12,180 nucleotides of DNA from Chitinophagales bacterium (GTDB lineage: Bacteria > Bacteroidota > Bacteroidia > Chitinophagales > Chitinophagaceae), in the NCBI GenBank assembly GCA_025355935.1, contig JANXYS010000338.1:1-12180 (forward strand). The letters are read 5' to 3'. Made by a program: the position numbers and the translations under genes. Below are positions 1 to 7,616 of this stretch, one piece after another. The notes under the pieces were generated by a model. The model did no database searches. It was given only the letters and a program-made list of their open reading frames with translations, and had not been told where the DNA came from. Each line of letters starts with the position of its first letter. Position 1 is the stretch's first letter.

Positions 1-2
1 CT

Positions 3-377
3 AGGATAATTCCCAACACGCTGACATTGCGCGGGGCACTTTTTATTGATGCCGGAAATATATGGAACTTTAAAAATTCTGCACAGCCGGGCAGATCTGA
101 CAGTTCTCAATTTAAGTTCGCAAACCTATACAAACAACTCGGGGTGTCGGCAGGAACGGGTTTCAGACTCGATTTTAATTATTTTATTTTGCGGATTGAT
201 CTGGGCTTCAGATTTAAAAGACCAGAATTAAGCTATGTTAATGATGGTTGGAAGCTGCCACCACTAGGAATTGATGATGCACTTAAAAAGATTTTTACAC
301 GTGGCCGTGATAATGAATACAGGAGGTGGCGTTATGAAAATTTCAATCTTACCATTGGCATAAGTTACCCGTTTTAA
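3..377 (+). CDS. C-terminal end of a BamA/TamA-like outer-membrane beta-barrel protein (partial)
   Basis: The frame is open from the window's left edge (first whole codon at 3) to TAA at 375-377, so about 124 C-terminal residues are visible and the start lies outside. The segment LRGALFIDAGNIWNF matches the signature of the last barrel strands of Omp85/surface antigen D15 proteins (BamA, TamA and Bacteroidota paralogues). Alternating hydrophobic strands follow (GVSAGTGFRLDF, FILRIDLGFRFKRP). The protein ends NLTIGISYPF, and a terminal phenylalanine is typical of the signal that BAM recognises on outer-membrane barrels. The likely role is insertion of outer-membrane proteins, or translocation related to TamA; BamA and a paralogue cannot be told apart from the C-terminus alone. 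It converges on truB with a 98-bp gap that lacks a clear terminator. Confidence 0.82.
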   Translation, partial: RIIPNTLTLRGALFIDAGNIWNFKNSAQPGRSDSSQFKFANLYKQLGVSAGTGFRLDFNYFILRIDLGFRFKRPELSYVNDGWKLPPLGIDDALKKIFTRGRDNEYRRWRYENFNLTIGISYPF

Positions 378-475
378 AACGCTCATTCCAACTTCAAGGT
401 ACAGTTGTACAAACCCTTCACGACAGTACATTCGAAGAACAACCACCTGACGCTCTATGCCAGCTTACTGTGAAA

Positions 476-1261
476 TCAAAATTCCGGAATCGAAGGACTG
501 TTTGACAGTGATTTTAAAAAATCATCCATATTTATGGCTTGAAGGACAGTCTGATCTCCGATTCTGGTCCTCCTTAGTTCGCTCAGGTAGCCTCCGCAGC
601 CTAGTGCTGCCCCAAGGTCGTGGGCGAGGCTTCGTATATACGTTCCCGTAGAGCATACAACCCTGAAGTTTATCAAAGGTAGATTAATTGCGGTCACATC
701 AAATTCGCTGATTGTAATGGTACGCGCTTTCAGCTCTACCTCGATGCCACGACGAGCAAGCTCGTACGATGCAACGCCATCTTTCTTTATCGCGGAAAAA
801 ATCGGTGGCATTTGTTGTAATTCACCCGTAAATAAACGGGCAGCTTCATTAACCTGATCAGTGGAAATTGAATTGAAATCCTTGTGTTCTTGCGGTATAC
901 TTTCAAGATCATATGTTGGGGTAATCGCGCCTAACGTAATCGCGCCGGTATATTCTTTTTCCGCCGCCATATATTCATTAATCTTCTTGGTAAACTTTCC
1001 CGTACATACAATCAGCAAACCTGTTGCAAGTGGATCAAGCGTACCGGCATGACCAACTTTTTTAATTCTGATACTACTGCGAATCTTTCGTACTACATCA
1101 AAGGATGTCCAATGAAGCGGCTTATCGATTAACAAAACCTTGCCGTCCTCAAAAGATGATCTTAATTCATCAGTGATAATGATGGGCGCTTTTTTTTCAG
1201 TAGAGAATTCTTCCCCGGTGCTCGCCCGATGTTTTGCCAAATATGATCCTTTCTTCCCCAC
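476..1261 (-). CDS. truB: tRNA pseudouridine(55) synthase TruB
   Basis: This enzyme isomerises uridine 55 in the T-loop of tRNAs to pseudouridine in the cytosol. At 261 aa, the TruB core begins near residue 38 with KVLLIDKPLHWTSFDVV. The catalytic motif VGHAGTLDPLATGLL spans residues 69-83 and D76 is the predicted nucleophile. KEYTGAITLGAITPTYD (102-118), QMPPIFSAIKKDG (150-162) and CSTGTYIRSLAHDLG (203-217) are further family motifs. It lacks the long C-terminal PUA domain of some homologues. The start is GTG at 1261, with an AAGGA stretch at 1270-1266 that could be a ribosome-binding site. No ATG lies between it and the core, so about 37 residues precede the conserved domain, and a later start (for example TTG at residue 8) is possible. 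The gene lies 21 bp after the DUF58 gene on the same strand and is probably the last gene of that operon. Confidence 0.95.
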   Translation of the reverse strand: MGKKGSYLAKHRASTGEEFSTEKKAPIIITDELRSSFEDGKVLLIDKPLHWTSFDVVRKIRSSIRIKKVGHAGTLDPLATGLLIVCTGKFTKKINEYMAAEKEYTGAITLGAITPTYDLESIPQEHKDFNSISTDQVNEAARLFTGELQQMPPIFSAIKKDGVASYELARRGIEVELKARTITISEFDVTAINLPLINFRVVCSTGTYIRSLAHDLGAALGCGGYLSELRRTRIGDQTVLQAINMDDFLKSLSNSPSIPEF

Positions 1262-1282
1262 AATTTCCTTTTTGTATTTAGT

Positions 1283-2623
1283 TTATACAGCTTGTGTTGC
1301 CTTTAATTCAAGATACTTGTTAATGGTGTTGATAGTTAAGCCTTCCGGGCTCGAAAGTACCGAGCGTATCCCATACTTCATTAACTCTTTTACTACAAGC
1401 TTTTTTTCGAACACAAATTTTTCTGCAATTGTCTTTACGTAGATATCCTCCACCGATCTCGCATCTCCTGCTGAAAGCCTGGTAAGCTCCGTATTTTCAA
1501 AGAATACCACCAACACCAGGTGATGCCTTGCAATAGAACGCAGGTATGGCAATTGCCTGTTCAACCCGTTGACCGACTCAAAGTTTGTGAACAGGATAAG
1601 AAGGCTCCTCTGTTTTATTTTGTGCCTTACCTGGGTGTACAGCAACTCAAAATCACTTTCAAGGAAATCCGTTTTTTCCGCAAAAAGCGTCTGCAGTATT
1701 TTGTCTCTCTGAACAGGTTTCCGATCAGCCGCGATGACTGAACCCAACTTGCTCGAAAAAGTGATCAAACCTACTTTATCCTGCTTCTGCAGGCACACAT
1801 TATTTAACGCAAGAACACTGTTGATAGCGTAATCCAGCAGGCTCAGCCCGCCAAACGGCATCTTCATAAGCCGGCCCTTATCTATGATGCAGTAAACCTG
1901 CTGAGATTTCTCATCAGTATAATTATTTACCATTAGTAGACCCTTACGCGCGGTAGCTTTCCAGTTTATTGTCCGAATATCGTCACCATTTATATAATCC
2001 TTGATTTGCTCAAATTCCATGCTCTGCCCTATTTTACGAACCCGTTTATTACCGTTACCCTCGATATTTATATTTGAAACGAGCTGGTAATTCCTTAAAT
2101 TCAAGAACGATGGGAATACGCCCACATCCCGCGCCGCGGGTGTTATGTATCTTTTGCTAATTAAGCCTAGCAGGGTTTCAACGAATAACAGGATATTTCC
2201 AAAAGAATAAACACCCCGCTCTTTAGGCGTTAGTAAGTAGGTGCAACGAACCTCTTCGCGACCAGCGGTGTACCTGTTCATTACAAAATCTCTTTCCTGG
2301 AACTGAGAAGGTAATTCATCTACAATACGAACGTTTATACCAAATGGAAATGGATTCTGAACAGAAATAGTCACCATGTTCTCATCGCCATTACTTAAAC
2401 GATCCGCAATAATCCTTTCTGCCAATACCATCCTTGATCCGGCGGAAAGAAAAGCGAAATCAGCCACAACAAGTACCACCAGGCAGGTGATTAAAATTTT
2501 GGCGATACTAAAAAGCAAAGGAACAAAAAAGGCACAAATAAATACAAACGCACAGAAACCTAATAAGGCATACAAACGCGTTGTAATAAAAATATCAATC
2601 ACTCTTTTTTTTCCTGGTAACAA
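1283..2623 (-). CDS. DUF58-domain membrane protein, MoxR partner (vWA-like)
   Basis: Two hydrophobic segments at about residues 17-36 and 38-60 anchor the N-terminus. A beta-rich region follows (about 80-170), then the DUF58 signature FEQIKDYINGDDIRTINWKA (204-223) and a vWA-like domain (about 240-400). DUF58 proteins are encoded next to MoxR ATPases and are thought to act with them at the membrane, but the substrate is unknown. The segment that would carry a MIDAS metal site reads CIIDKGRLM (245-253), not DxSxS, so metal binding looks lost or altered. The longest frame (446 aa) starts with TTG at 2623 and has an in-frame TAG just upstream. GTG at residue 8 (2602), with AGGA about 8 nt before it, gives a similar start to the transmembrane region and is a good alternative. 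The gene follows moxR by 38 bp (59 bp with the GTG start). Confidence 0.9.
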   Translation of the reverse strand: MLPGKKRVIDIFITTRLYALLGFCAFVFICAFFVPLLFSIAKILITCLVVLVVADFAFLSAGSRMVLAERIIADRLSNGDENMVTISVQNPFPFGINVRIVDELPSQFQERDFVMNRYTAGREEVRCTYLLTPKERGVYSFGNILLFVETLLGLISKRYITPAARDVGVFPSFLNLRNYQLVSNINIEGNGNKRVRKIGQSMEFEQIKDYINGDDIRTINWKATARKGLLMVNNYTDEKSQQVYCIIDKGRLMKMPFGGLSLLDYAINSVLALNNVCLQKQDKVGLITFSSKLGSVIAADRKPVQRDKILQTLFAEKTDFLESDFELLYTQVRHKIKQRSLLILFTNFESVNGLNRQLPYLRSIARHHLVLVVFFENTELTRLSAGDARSVEDIYVKTIAEKFVFEKKLVVKELMKYGIRSVLSSPEGLTINTINKYLELKATQAV

Positions 2624-2661
2624 TCCGATCTATTTTGATGAAATGAACAGTAGGCAGCTTT

Positions 2662-3639
2662 CTAGCGTGGTATCTCCAACGACTTAATAATGTTCCGGAT
2701 CAGCTCGTCGGGGCTTATGCCCTCCATTTCTTTTTCCGGGCTTAGCATTATTCTGTGCCTCAGCACAGGTGCAGCCATTTCAATTATGTCTTCGGGAATT
2801 ACAAAATCACGCCCCTTTATAGCTGCATTTGCCTTACTCGTTTTCAGTAGTGCTAGTGAAGCCCTGGTTGACGCGCCCAGGTACAAGGAAGGGTTGTTAC
2901 GTGTCTCGTTTACAATCCTGGCGATATATCCAATCAGCTTCGGGTCGATTGTTACTTCTTGAACCAATTGGCGGTAATAGCGGACCTGGTCGGGTGATAG
3001 TAATTTTTGAACATCGTTTAATAATTCATTTTGGGTCTTTCCCTGTTGATTGGTAAGAATATTTATCTCTTCCTCGAGGGTTGGGTAGCCGATCTCTATC
3101 TTGAAAAGAAAGCGGTCCAGCTGCGCTTCGGGCAGCCGGTAGGTTCCTTCCTGCTCAATCGGGTTTTGCGTAGCAAGAACGATAAAAGGATACTCCATCA
3201 TATGAGTAAAACCATCAGCTGTAACCTGCCTTTCTTCCATTACCTCAAACAGCGCTGACTGCGTTTTCGCAGGCGAACGATTTATTTCGTCGATAAGAAC
3301 GATGTTACTGAATACAGGCCCCGGTTTAAAATAGAATGATCCTTCTCTGGGATTAAACACAGACGTACCTATCACGTCACCCGGCATCAAGTCTGGGGTA
3401 AACTGTAAACGTGAAAATTTTACATCGATGATCTTTGCGAGCAGTTTGGCCGCAAGTGTTTTAGCAACGCCTGGAACTCCTTCCAATAACAGGTGTCCAT
3501 CACACAACAGCCCTATCATCAAGAGATCAACAACATGTTGCTGGCCTACAATCACCTTACCAATCTCCGATCTTATCTCATTTATTTTAAGATTTAATTC
3601 AGAAACGCTTAATGACTCTTTAAAAATATTTTCGTCCAT
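2662..3639 (-). CDS. MoxR-family AAA+ ATPase
   Basis: At 325 aa this is the normal MoxR length. AAA+ motifs appear in order: Walker A GVPGVAKT (54-61), Walker B IVLIDEIN (113-120), sensor 1 ATQNP (156-160) and the arginine-containing GASTRA (255-260). The conserved MoxR stretches LQFTPDLMPGDVIGT (78-92), EERQVT (135-140) and GTYRLPEAQLDRF (165-177) are all present, and no catalytic motif is missing. MoxR ATPases form cytosolic rings and act as chaperones, in known cases maturing or inserting cofactors into partner proteins, usually with vWA-domain proteins. Here the partner is probably the DUF58 protein encoded next. The ATG at 3639 shares its A with the TGA stop of the DUF4350 gene (TGATG), which suggests translational coupling. 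The particular MoxR subfamily would need a tree. Confidence 0.95.
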   Translation of the reverse strand: MDENIFKESLSVSELNLKINEIRSEIGKVIVGQQHVVDLLMIGLLCDGHLLLEGVPGVAKTLAAKLLAKIIDVKFSRLQFTPDLMPGDVIGTSVFNPREGSFYFKPGPVFSNIVLIDEINRSPAKTQSALFEVMEERQVTADGFTHMMEYPFIVLATQNPIEQEGTYRLPEAQLDRFLFKIEIGYPTLEEEINILTNQQGKTQNELLNDVQKLLSPDQVRYYRQLVQEVTIDPKLIGYIARIVNETRNNPSLYLGASTRASLALLKTSKANAAIKGRDFVIPEDIIEMAAPVLRHRIMLSPEKEMEGISPDELIRNIIKSLEIPR

Positions 3640-4856
3640 CAGTTTATAGGTTTAATAAATTGTTGAATTTGTTCATTAAGATCGAGGAGTTCCGGATCTC
3701 CTACCACCGTTTGAGCGGCTAGCTGTTTAATAGTTCTAAATAAACGTTGCGTCTCTGCTAAAGGTACATTCGACTTTTTACTGAGCGTGGTCAAAAAATC
3801 TTCGTCAAATATATTGGAATTCATAAAATATTTGCTACGGATGAGCTCATTGAAATAGGTTACCATTTTGTCGGCGATAGTTTTATTACTTTTTTCTTTT
3901 AAATATAATCCAGCAATAGCCTCCGCAAACGCAACAGATGAATTTTGAACTGGTTTAATTACGGGAATAATTCGCTGCCTGCGTTTACCATTTACAAAAA
4001 CAAAAAGCGTTAGTACAGCCATTAGGATCCAGAAAGCCCAACGGAGCGGCGGGTTTGCGAGGACAGCGCCGAGAAAAGACCGGCTTCCGTTAGCCTCTTT
4101 ATAATTAATTTTATTGTAATAATCATCCCAGAAAATCCGTTGCGGTTTGTCTGGCAGAATTTGCAGAAACTGCAACAAGTACTGACAGTTCTTCTCATGA
4201 AGCAAAAAATAATTACTGAAAGCCCTGGGTTCTGCATGGAGAAACAAGCGACCGCGACCCCAGAAAAATACCACGAAGTTTGGCCTGTTTAATTCGTTAT
4301 AACCTACAATTCTGCTGTATTTTCCATTTACTTCGGAAAAATAATTTACAAACGGATAATAATAATATTCGTGCGTAGTTTCGGGGATGGATCGTACAGC
4401 AGGCACCAGGCTCAAGTGAGTATTAGCATACGTATCAGAGAACAGGGGGTTCTTATCGTTAAAGCTTTGTTGTTTAAAATATAATTTATCCAGCAATACC
4501 GTATCAATTTGGGAGGCTGAAATAATCGCAGTGTTACCTTTGTAAACAAAATCAAGTATAGAATTTGCATCCTCACTACTAACAAAATAATTACGACTTA
4601 TATCCAGGTAAATTGACGTGCTATCGTTCGTTAATGCGGCACTCTCATTGAATCCTTTATGCTGGATTGTGATTGACTGGGCAGGGTAAGCCTTCTCAAG
4701 AAGCTTGTAGGCTATTGCAGTACCGAAAGGCTTGTGTTCCTTAAAGGAAAATGTTTCTCTCATATCGGGCAGATCGCTTCTTTCCCTGCAACCCTGGAGG
4801 CTCAAGGTAAAAACAAGTGTTAGTATAATTAGGCCGTATTTCAAGTAAATTTTCAA
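3639..4856 (-). CDS. DUF4350-family membrane-anchored lipoprotein-like protein
   Basis: The 405-aa protein starts with a hydrophobic signal (KYGLIILTLVFTLSL) ending at LQGC, a lipobox that would place a lipid on C23. An extracytoplasmic domain of about 240 residues follows, containing the DUF4350 features KPFGTAIAYKLLEKAYP (42-58) and a strongly aromatic THEYYYYPFVNYF (161-173). A transmembrane helix at about 272-289 leads to a basic, cytosolic tail of about 115 residues (290-405). A protein with both a lipobox and a later membrane helix would be held in the inner membrane with its main domain in the periplasm; this topology is inferred. The start is TTG at 4856, overlapping the preceding stop as TTGA. 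No better start precedes the signal peptide. Function is unknown. Its fixed place between DUF4129 and MoxR implies a shared complex. Confidence 0.85.
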   Translation of the reverse strand: MKIYLKYGLIILTLVFTLSLQGCRERSDLPDMRETFSFKEHKPFGTAIAYKLLEKAYPAQSITIQHKGFNESAALTNDSTSIYLDISRNYFVSSEDANSILDFVYKGNTAIISASQIDTVLLDKLYFKQQSFNDKNPLFSDTYANTHLSLVPAVRSIPETTHEYYYYPFVNYFSEVNGKYSRIVGYNELNRPNFVVFFWGRGRLFLHAEPRAFSNYFLLHEKNCQYLLQFLQILPDKPQRIFWDDYYNKINYKEANGSRSFLGAVLANPPLRWAFWILMAVLTLFVFVNGKRRQRIIPVIKPVQNSSVAFAEAIAGLYLKEKSNKTIADKMVTYFNELIRSKYFMNSNIFDEDFLTTLSKKSNVPLAETQRLFRTIKQLAAQTVVGDPELLDLNEQIQQFIKPIN

Positions 4857-5641
4857 AGTGTTTTAAGGAAGGATGAGAACTTAGATTCAATTGCGGAAAA
4901 TTGACTTTGTTTTACCTCAAAATTGCCATACCAAACATATTCGTAATGTAGCACCAGGGTAGAAAAGGATGCGTGCTTTTCCAATGGCAGTTCGCTCAAA
5001 TAGTTAGCATTAGTTTTATCTATGGCAAAAATTATTAAGTTTTTATCACTAAGCTGTTTTAAGGTTTTCAGAAATAAATACCGGGTAGCGGCGCGGTAAT
5101 TTCCTAGTTTGTAAGATTGATGAATAAGTCCGTCAAAGTCCTGCTGAAGAAACATTTCATCTTCCGTGGTAGTTTCTGCCACCGACTGTTTTTTACGGGA
5201 ACGAGAGAATGCGCCTTTGCTGATAAATAGCTGGTATAGGATGTACAACACAACAACAATGGCAATAACCCACATTATCATTTGCAGCACCCCGCTTTGT
5301 AGCAGCGAAATAAAAAAGTTAGCGGATTTCATTTCTGAATCGGGGCTTATACGTTGCTCTTTTCTTTGCTTATCGCGCAGCAGACTATCGAGGTTTTTTG
5401 CATAACCATATTCCGCCCTGTTTTTCCACTTGTTAATAGTATCTGCCGGAAAAATAAGTGGCCGGACGTTTACACTCGTATCAGTAATAATAGTGTTTTC
5501 AGCAGTATCGGCGTCAGGCTGATTTTCTATAGGTTTATCTGCCGGTATGAGCGTGGTATCAATGTATTCAAAATCCTTTTGCGCCTGCACGAAAAGAGTT
5601 AAATTGACGAAAAGGAAAAAGAATAAAAATCGCTTAACCAT
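4853..5641 (-). CDS. DUF4129-domain membrane protein
   Basis: A signal peptide covers about residues 1-20 with likely cleavage after VQA. An acidic, low-complexity extracytoplasmic stretch (about 21-105) is followed by a transmembrane helix at about 119-140 (QMIMWVIAIVVVLYILYQLF) and a basic linker. The C-terminal domain (about 165-245) carries DUF4129 features: HQSYKLGNYRAATRYLFLK (174-192), then LHYEYVWYGNFEV (231-243) with the typical VWYG. This puts the domain in the cytosol beside MoxR and DUF58. Its role is unknown; related domains occur at the C-terminus of some membrane transglutaminase-like proteins. The ATG at 5641 lies 8 bases inside the end of the SpoIIM gene, and its stop overlaps the next start by 4 bases, so the three genes are almost certainly cotranscribed. 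Confidence 0.85.
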   Translation of the reverse strand: MVKRFLFFFLFVNLTLFVQAQKDFEYIDTTLIPADKPIENQPDADTAENTIITDTSVNVRPLIFPADTINKWKNRAEYGYAKNLDSLLRDKQRKEQRISPDSEMKSANFFISLLQSGVLQMIMWVIAIVVVLYILYQLFISKGAFSRSRKKQSVAETTTEDEMFLQQDFDGLIHQSYKLGNYRAATRYLFLKTLKQLSDKNLIIFAIDKTNANYLSELPLEKHASFSTLVLHYEYVWYGNFEVKQSQFSAIESKFSSFLKTL

Positions 5642-6656
5642 TATTGATATTCAAGCGGCTTACAATACCCTCTTTTTTTAAAAAGAATCCGCGTTTATTT
5701 AAAACTATTGGCCAGATTACAAAATACCATACAATCAACGACAACGAAGACAGCAAGATAAGTAAACTAGCCCAAACCGGCATTCCCGCCCGGCCCGCGC
5801 GAGCATAGGTCTGGCTCATAAGGTGTGTGATATAACTCTCCAGAAAGGCAGCAATAATGAAGAACGGAATCAAACTTATCAATACTTTGGTTGCATCTTT
5901 CATCCCGCGTTTGAAGGACTCCATCCTGGTATAGGTGCCTGGAAACAGCAAGCCGCTGGCGAGTATTAAGCCAGCGGTGCCCGCAATAACTATGGAAGAA
6001 ATCTCGATCGTTCCATGTATCCATACCACGAGAATAGATTTGTATCCCAATCCATTGGCGAAAAAGAGATATTGGAAACAGCCAAGCATAATTCCATTAC
6101 TCCATAAAAGCTGCAGGGTCATAAATCCGAGCGTAAACCCACTTATAAATGTGAGAAAGGCAACGCGAATATTATTGAAGCTAATTCGCACAAACATGGT
6201 AAAAGGGCTTTCATCCTTATAAACTCCAAAAGGATCACCTTTTGCAATATTGTCTTCAGTCATTGTAACATAATCGTTCCCCAACACCGACTTAATAAAT
6301 TCGGGATGGCGCATGGAAGATAATACGCCGATCAGCACAAATATTGAAAAGGCAAGTGTTGTGAACAGGAATAAGCGGTGATATTTCTTAAATAGAAACG
6401 GCAGTTCATACTTCCAAAAGTCGAATATACGACTGTACTTTTCTCTTTTATTCTGGTAAACACTCTGATAAATAGAGGCAGCTAATCCGTTGAGCCACTT
6501 TGTAACCTTGCTCCGGGGGTAAAATGTTTTGGCATAAGATAAGTCGTCGATAAGTGTGGTAAATCGTTCGGCTGTTTCATCAGGATCAGATGCGGCTTCA
6601 TGTTGGTACTGATTCCATTTATCCACATTCTTTTTAATGAACATTGCTTCACGCAT
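5634..6656 (-). CDS. SpoIIM-family (stage II sporulation protein M) integral membrane protein
   Basis: The 340-aa protein begins MREAMFIKKNVDKW, the form usual for Bacteroidota members, so the ATG at 6656 is well supported. A charged cytosolic segment of about 90 residues precedes membrane helices at roughly 95-113, 163-183, 187-203, 219-237, 257-274 and 295-316. The strongest family mark is VWIHGTIEISSIVIAGTAGL (211-230), with H214 and E218 in a membrane setting; FLESYIT (271-277) is another conserved-looking acidic site. The name comes from a Bacillus protein needed for engulfment in sporulation; this lineage does not sporulate, so the name shows homology and not role. It is the first gene of the leftward operon and overlaps the DUF4129 gene by 8 bases. 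I found no convincing promoter box for it in the 174-bp divergent region. Confidence 0.9.
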   Translation of the reverse strand: MREAMFIKKNVDKWNQYQHEAASDPDETAERFTTLIDDLSYAKTFYPRSKVTKWLNGLAASIYQSVYQNKREKYSRIFDFWKYELPFLFKKYHRLFLFTTLAFSIFVLIGVLSSMRHPEFIKSVLGNDYVTMTEDNIAKGDPFGVYKDESPFTMFVRISFNNIRVAFLTFISGFTLGFMTLQLLWSNGIMLGCFQYLFFANGLGYKSILVVWIHGTIEISSIVIAGTAGLILASGLLFPGTYTRMESFKRGMKDATKVLISLIPFFIIAAFLESYITHLMSQTYARAGRAGMPVWASLLILLSSLSLIVWYFVIWPIVLNKRGFFLKKEGIVSRLNINNG

Positions 6657-6754
6657 AACAAAACTGCCGCCTTTGCTGTTACCTTTCTTACTAAACTGCG
6701 TTTTTCATAAAACCTGGAATTCGTGCAGGAAGGGCAAAGACTTGAGAGTTACAA

Positions 6755-6786
6755 TTTGCTTATTTTTTTAATAATAAAAAAATTTG
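6755..6786 (+). promoter_or_regulatory. Candidate Bacteroidota-type promoter for the RDD gene
   Basis: TTTG at 6755-6758 and AAAATTTG at 6779-6786 are 20 bp apart. The Bacteroidota consensus is TTTG, 19-21 bp, TAnnTTTG, so this fits with one mismatch (A for T at the first base of the -7 box). The predicted transcript would start near 6792 and have a leader of about 40 nt. The region is A/T rich, so a chance match is possible. Confidence 0.4.
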
Positions 6787-6830
6787 CTTTTCTGCATTCT
6801 TGCGGCTCGACCATGTAAATTGCAATCACC

Positions 6831-7616
6831 ATGTCAATCATACAAATAGAGACTGTCTTCAATATCGATCTTGAATTCGAGATGGCCCCATTTCCGAAAC
6901 GATTACTGGCCTATATAATCGATTTTCTGCTGCTCATAGCCTACTTGTTTAGTATGCAATATTTGCTGGAAAATGGTTTTGGACAATCAATAAGAACAAG
7001 TCCCGTTTTCGGCATTCTCCTGTTAAGCATCCCCATGCTTTTTTATTCTCTAATAACCGAAGTGTTGTTAAACGGGCAAACAATTGGAAAGAAAATCATG
7101 CAGATTCGGGTAGTGAGCCTTGAAGGAGGCGAACCAACCCTCGGGCAATATATCCTTAGGTGGGTTACAAAATTCTTTGAGTGGCCATTCCTTTTTGGGT
7201 TTTATATGTTTTCTACCGATAGCATTTTTATTTATATTATCGTGACTGGCATGCTTGGTTTAGCGGTAATAATTTGTATCACCGTTACCCCTAAAAGCCA
7301 ACGCCTTGGAGATCTTGCTGCAGGCACGGTGCTGGTAAAAACAAAGACCGATTTTAACGTGCATGATACCGTGTTCATGGATATTAACAATGACCATTAT
7401 AAAGTACAGTATCCGGAGGTCATGCGTTTATCTGATAACGATATTAACACCATAAAATCAGTTCTTACCCAGGCGCGCAAACGCAATAATCTTGATATCA
7501 GCCGGCGGGTAGAGCATAAGATTAAAGCTGTTCTTAAGGTTGAATCAAGCCTTTATACCCTTGACTTTCTGGAAAAATTACTGGAAGACTACAATTACCT
7601 GGCTACAAAAGAGTAA
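6831..7616 (+). CDS. RDD-family integral membrane protein with C-terminal cytosolic extension
   Basis: The RDD domain covers about residues 16-170. It opens with FPKRLLAYIIDFLLL (21-35), which contains the conserved Arg and Asp, continues with NGQTIGKKIMQIRVVS (81-96) and ends with QRLGDLAAGTVLVK (157-170), which contains the second Asp. Predicted membrane helices lie at about 26-46, 58-79 and 132-152. A hydrophilic tail of about 90 residues (171-261) follows. It is rich in Asp, Asn, Lys and Arg and looks helical, with MRLSDNDINTIKSVLTQARK near 198-217 and FLEKLLEDYNYL near the end. RDD proteins have poorly known roles; some are proposed to be ion exchangers. The gene diverges from the SpoIIM gene, and the RDD/SpoIIM/DUF4129/DUF4350/MoxR/DUF58 set recurs in other bacteria, so a shared complex is likely. 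The ATG at 6831 has no Shine-Dalgarno sequence. Confidence 0.9.
   Translation: MSIIQIETVFNIDLEFEMAPFPKRLLAYIIDFLLLIAYLFSMQYLLENGFGQSIRTSPVFGILLLSIPMLFYSLITEVLLNGQTIGKKIMQIRVVSLEGGEPTLGQYILRWVTKFFEWPFLFGFYMFSTDSIFIYIIVTGMLGLAVIICITVTPKSQRLGDLAAGTVLVKTKTDFNVHDTVFMDINNDHYKVQYPEVMRLSDNDINTIKSVLTQARKRNNLDISRRVEHKIKAVLKVESSLYTLDFLEKLLEDYNYLATKE

Noticed and set aside
27..377. A short gene starting at TTG 27
   Set aside because: The frame is open to the window edge and the TTG lies inside a barrel-strand motif, so it is an internal codon of a longer Omp85-family gene.
399..410. Hairpin GTAC-AGTT-GTAC between the barrel gene and truB as a two-way terminator
   Set aside because: The stem is only 4 bp and has no T-run on either strand.
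5634..6656. Sporulation system
   Set aside because: SpoIIM homologues are common in non-sporulating bacteria as part of the MoxR/RDD cluster, and no other sporulation gene is present.
6657..6740. Promoter for the SpoIIM gene on the minus strand
   Set aside because: The best -7 candidate (minus strand of 6659-6666) has a mismatch and would start transcription at or inside the coding region; other candidates miss several bases.
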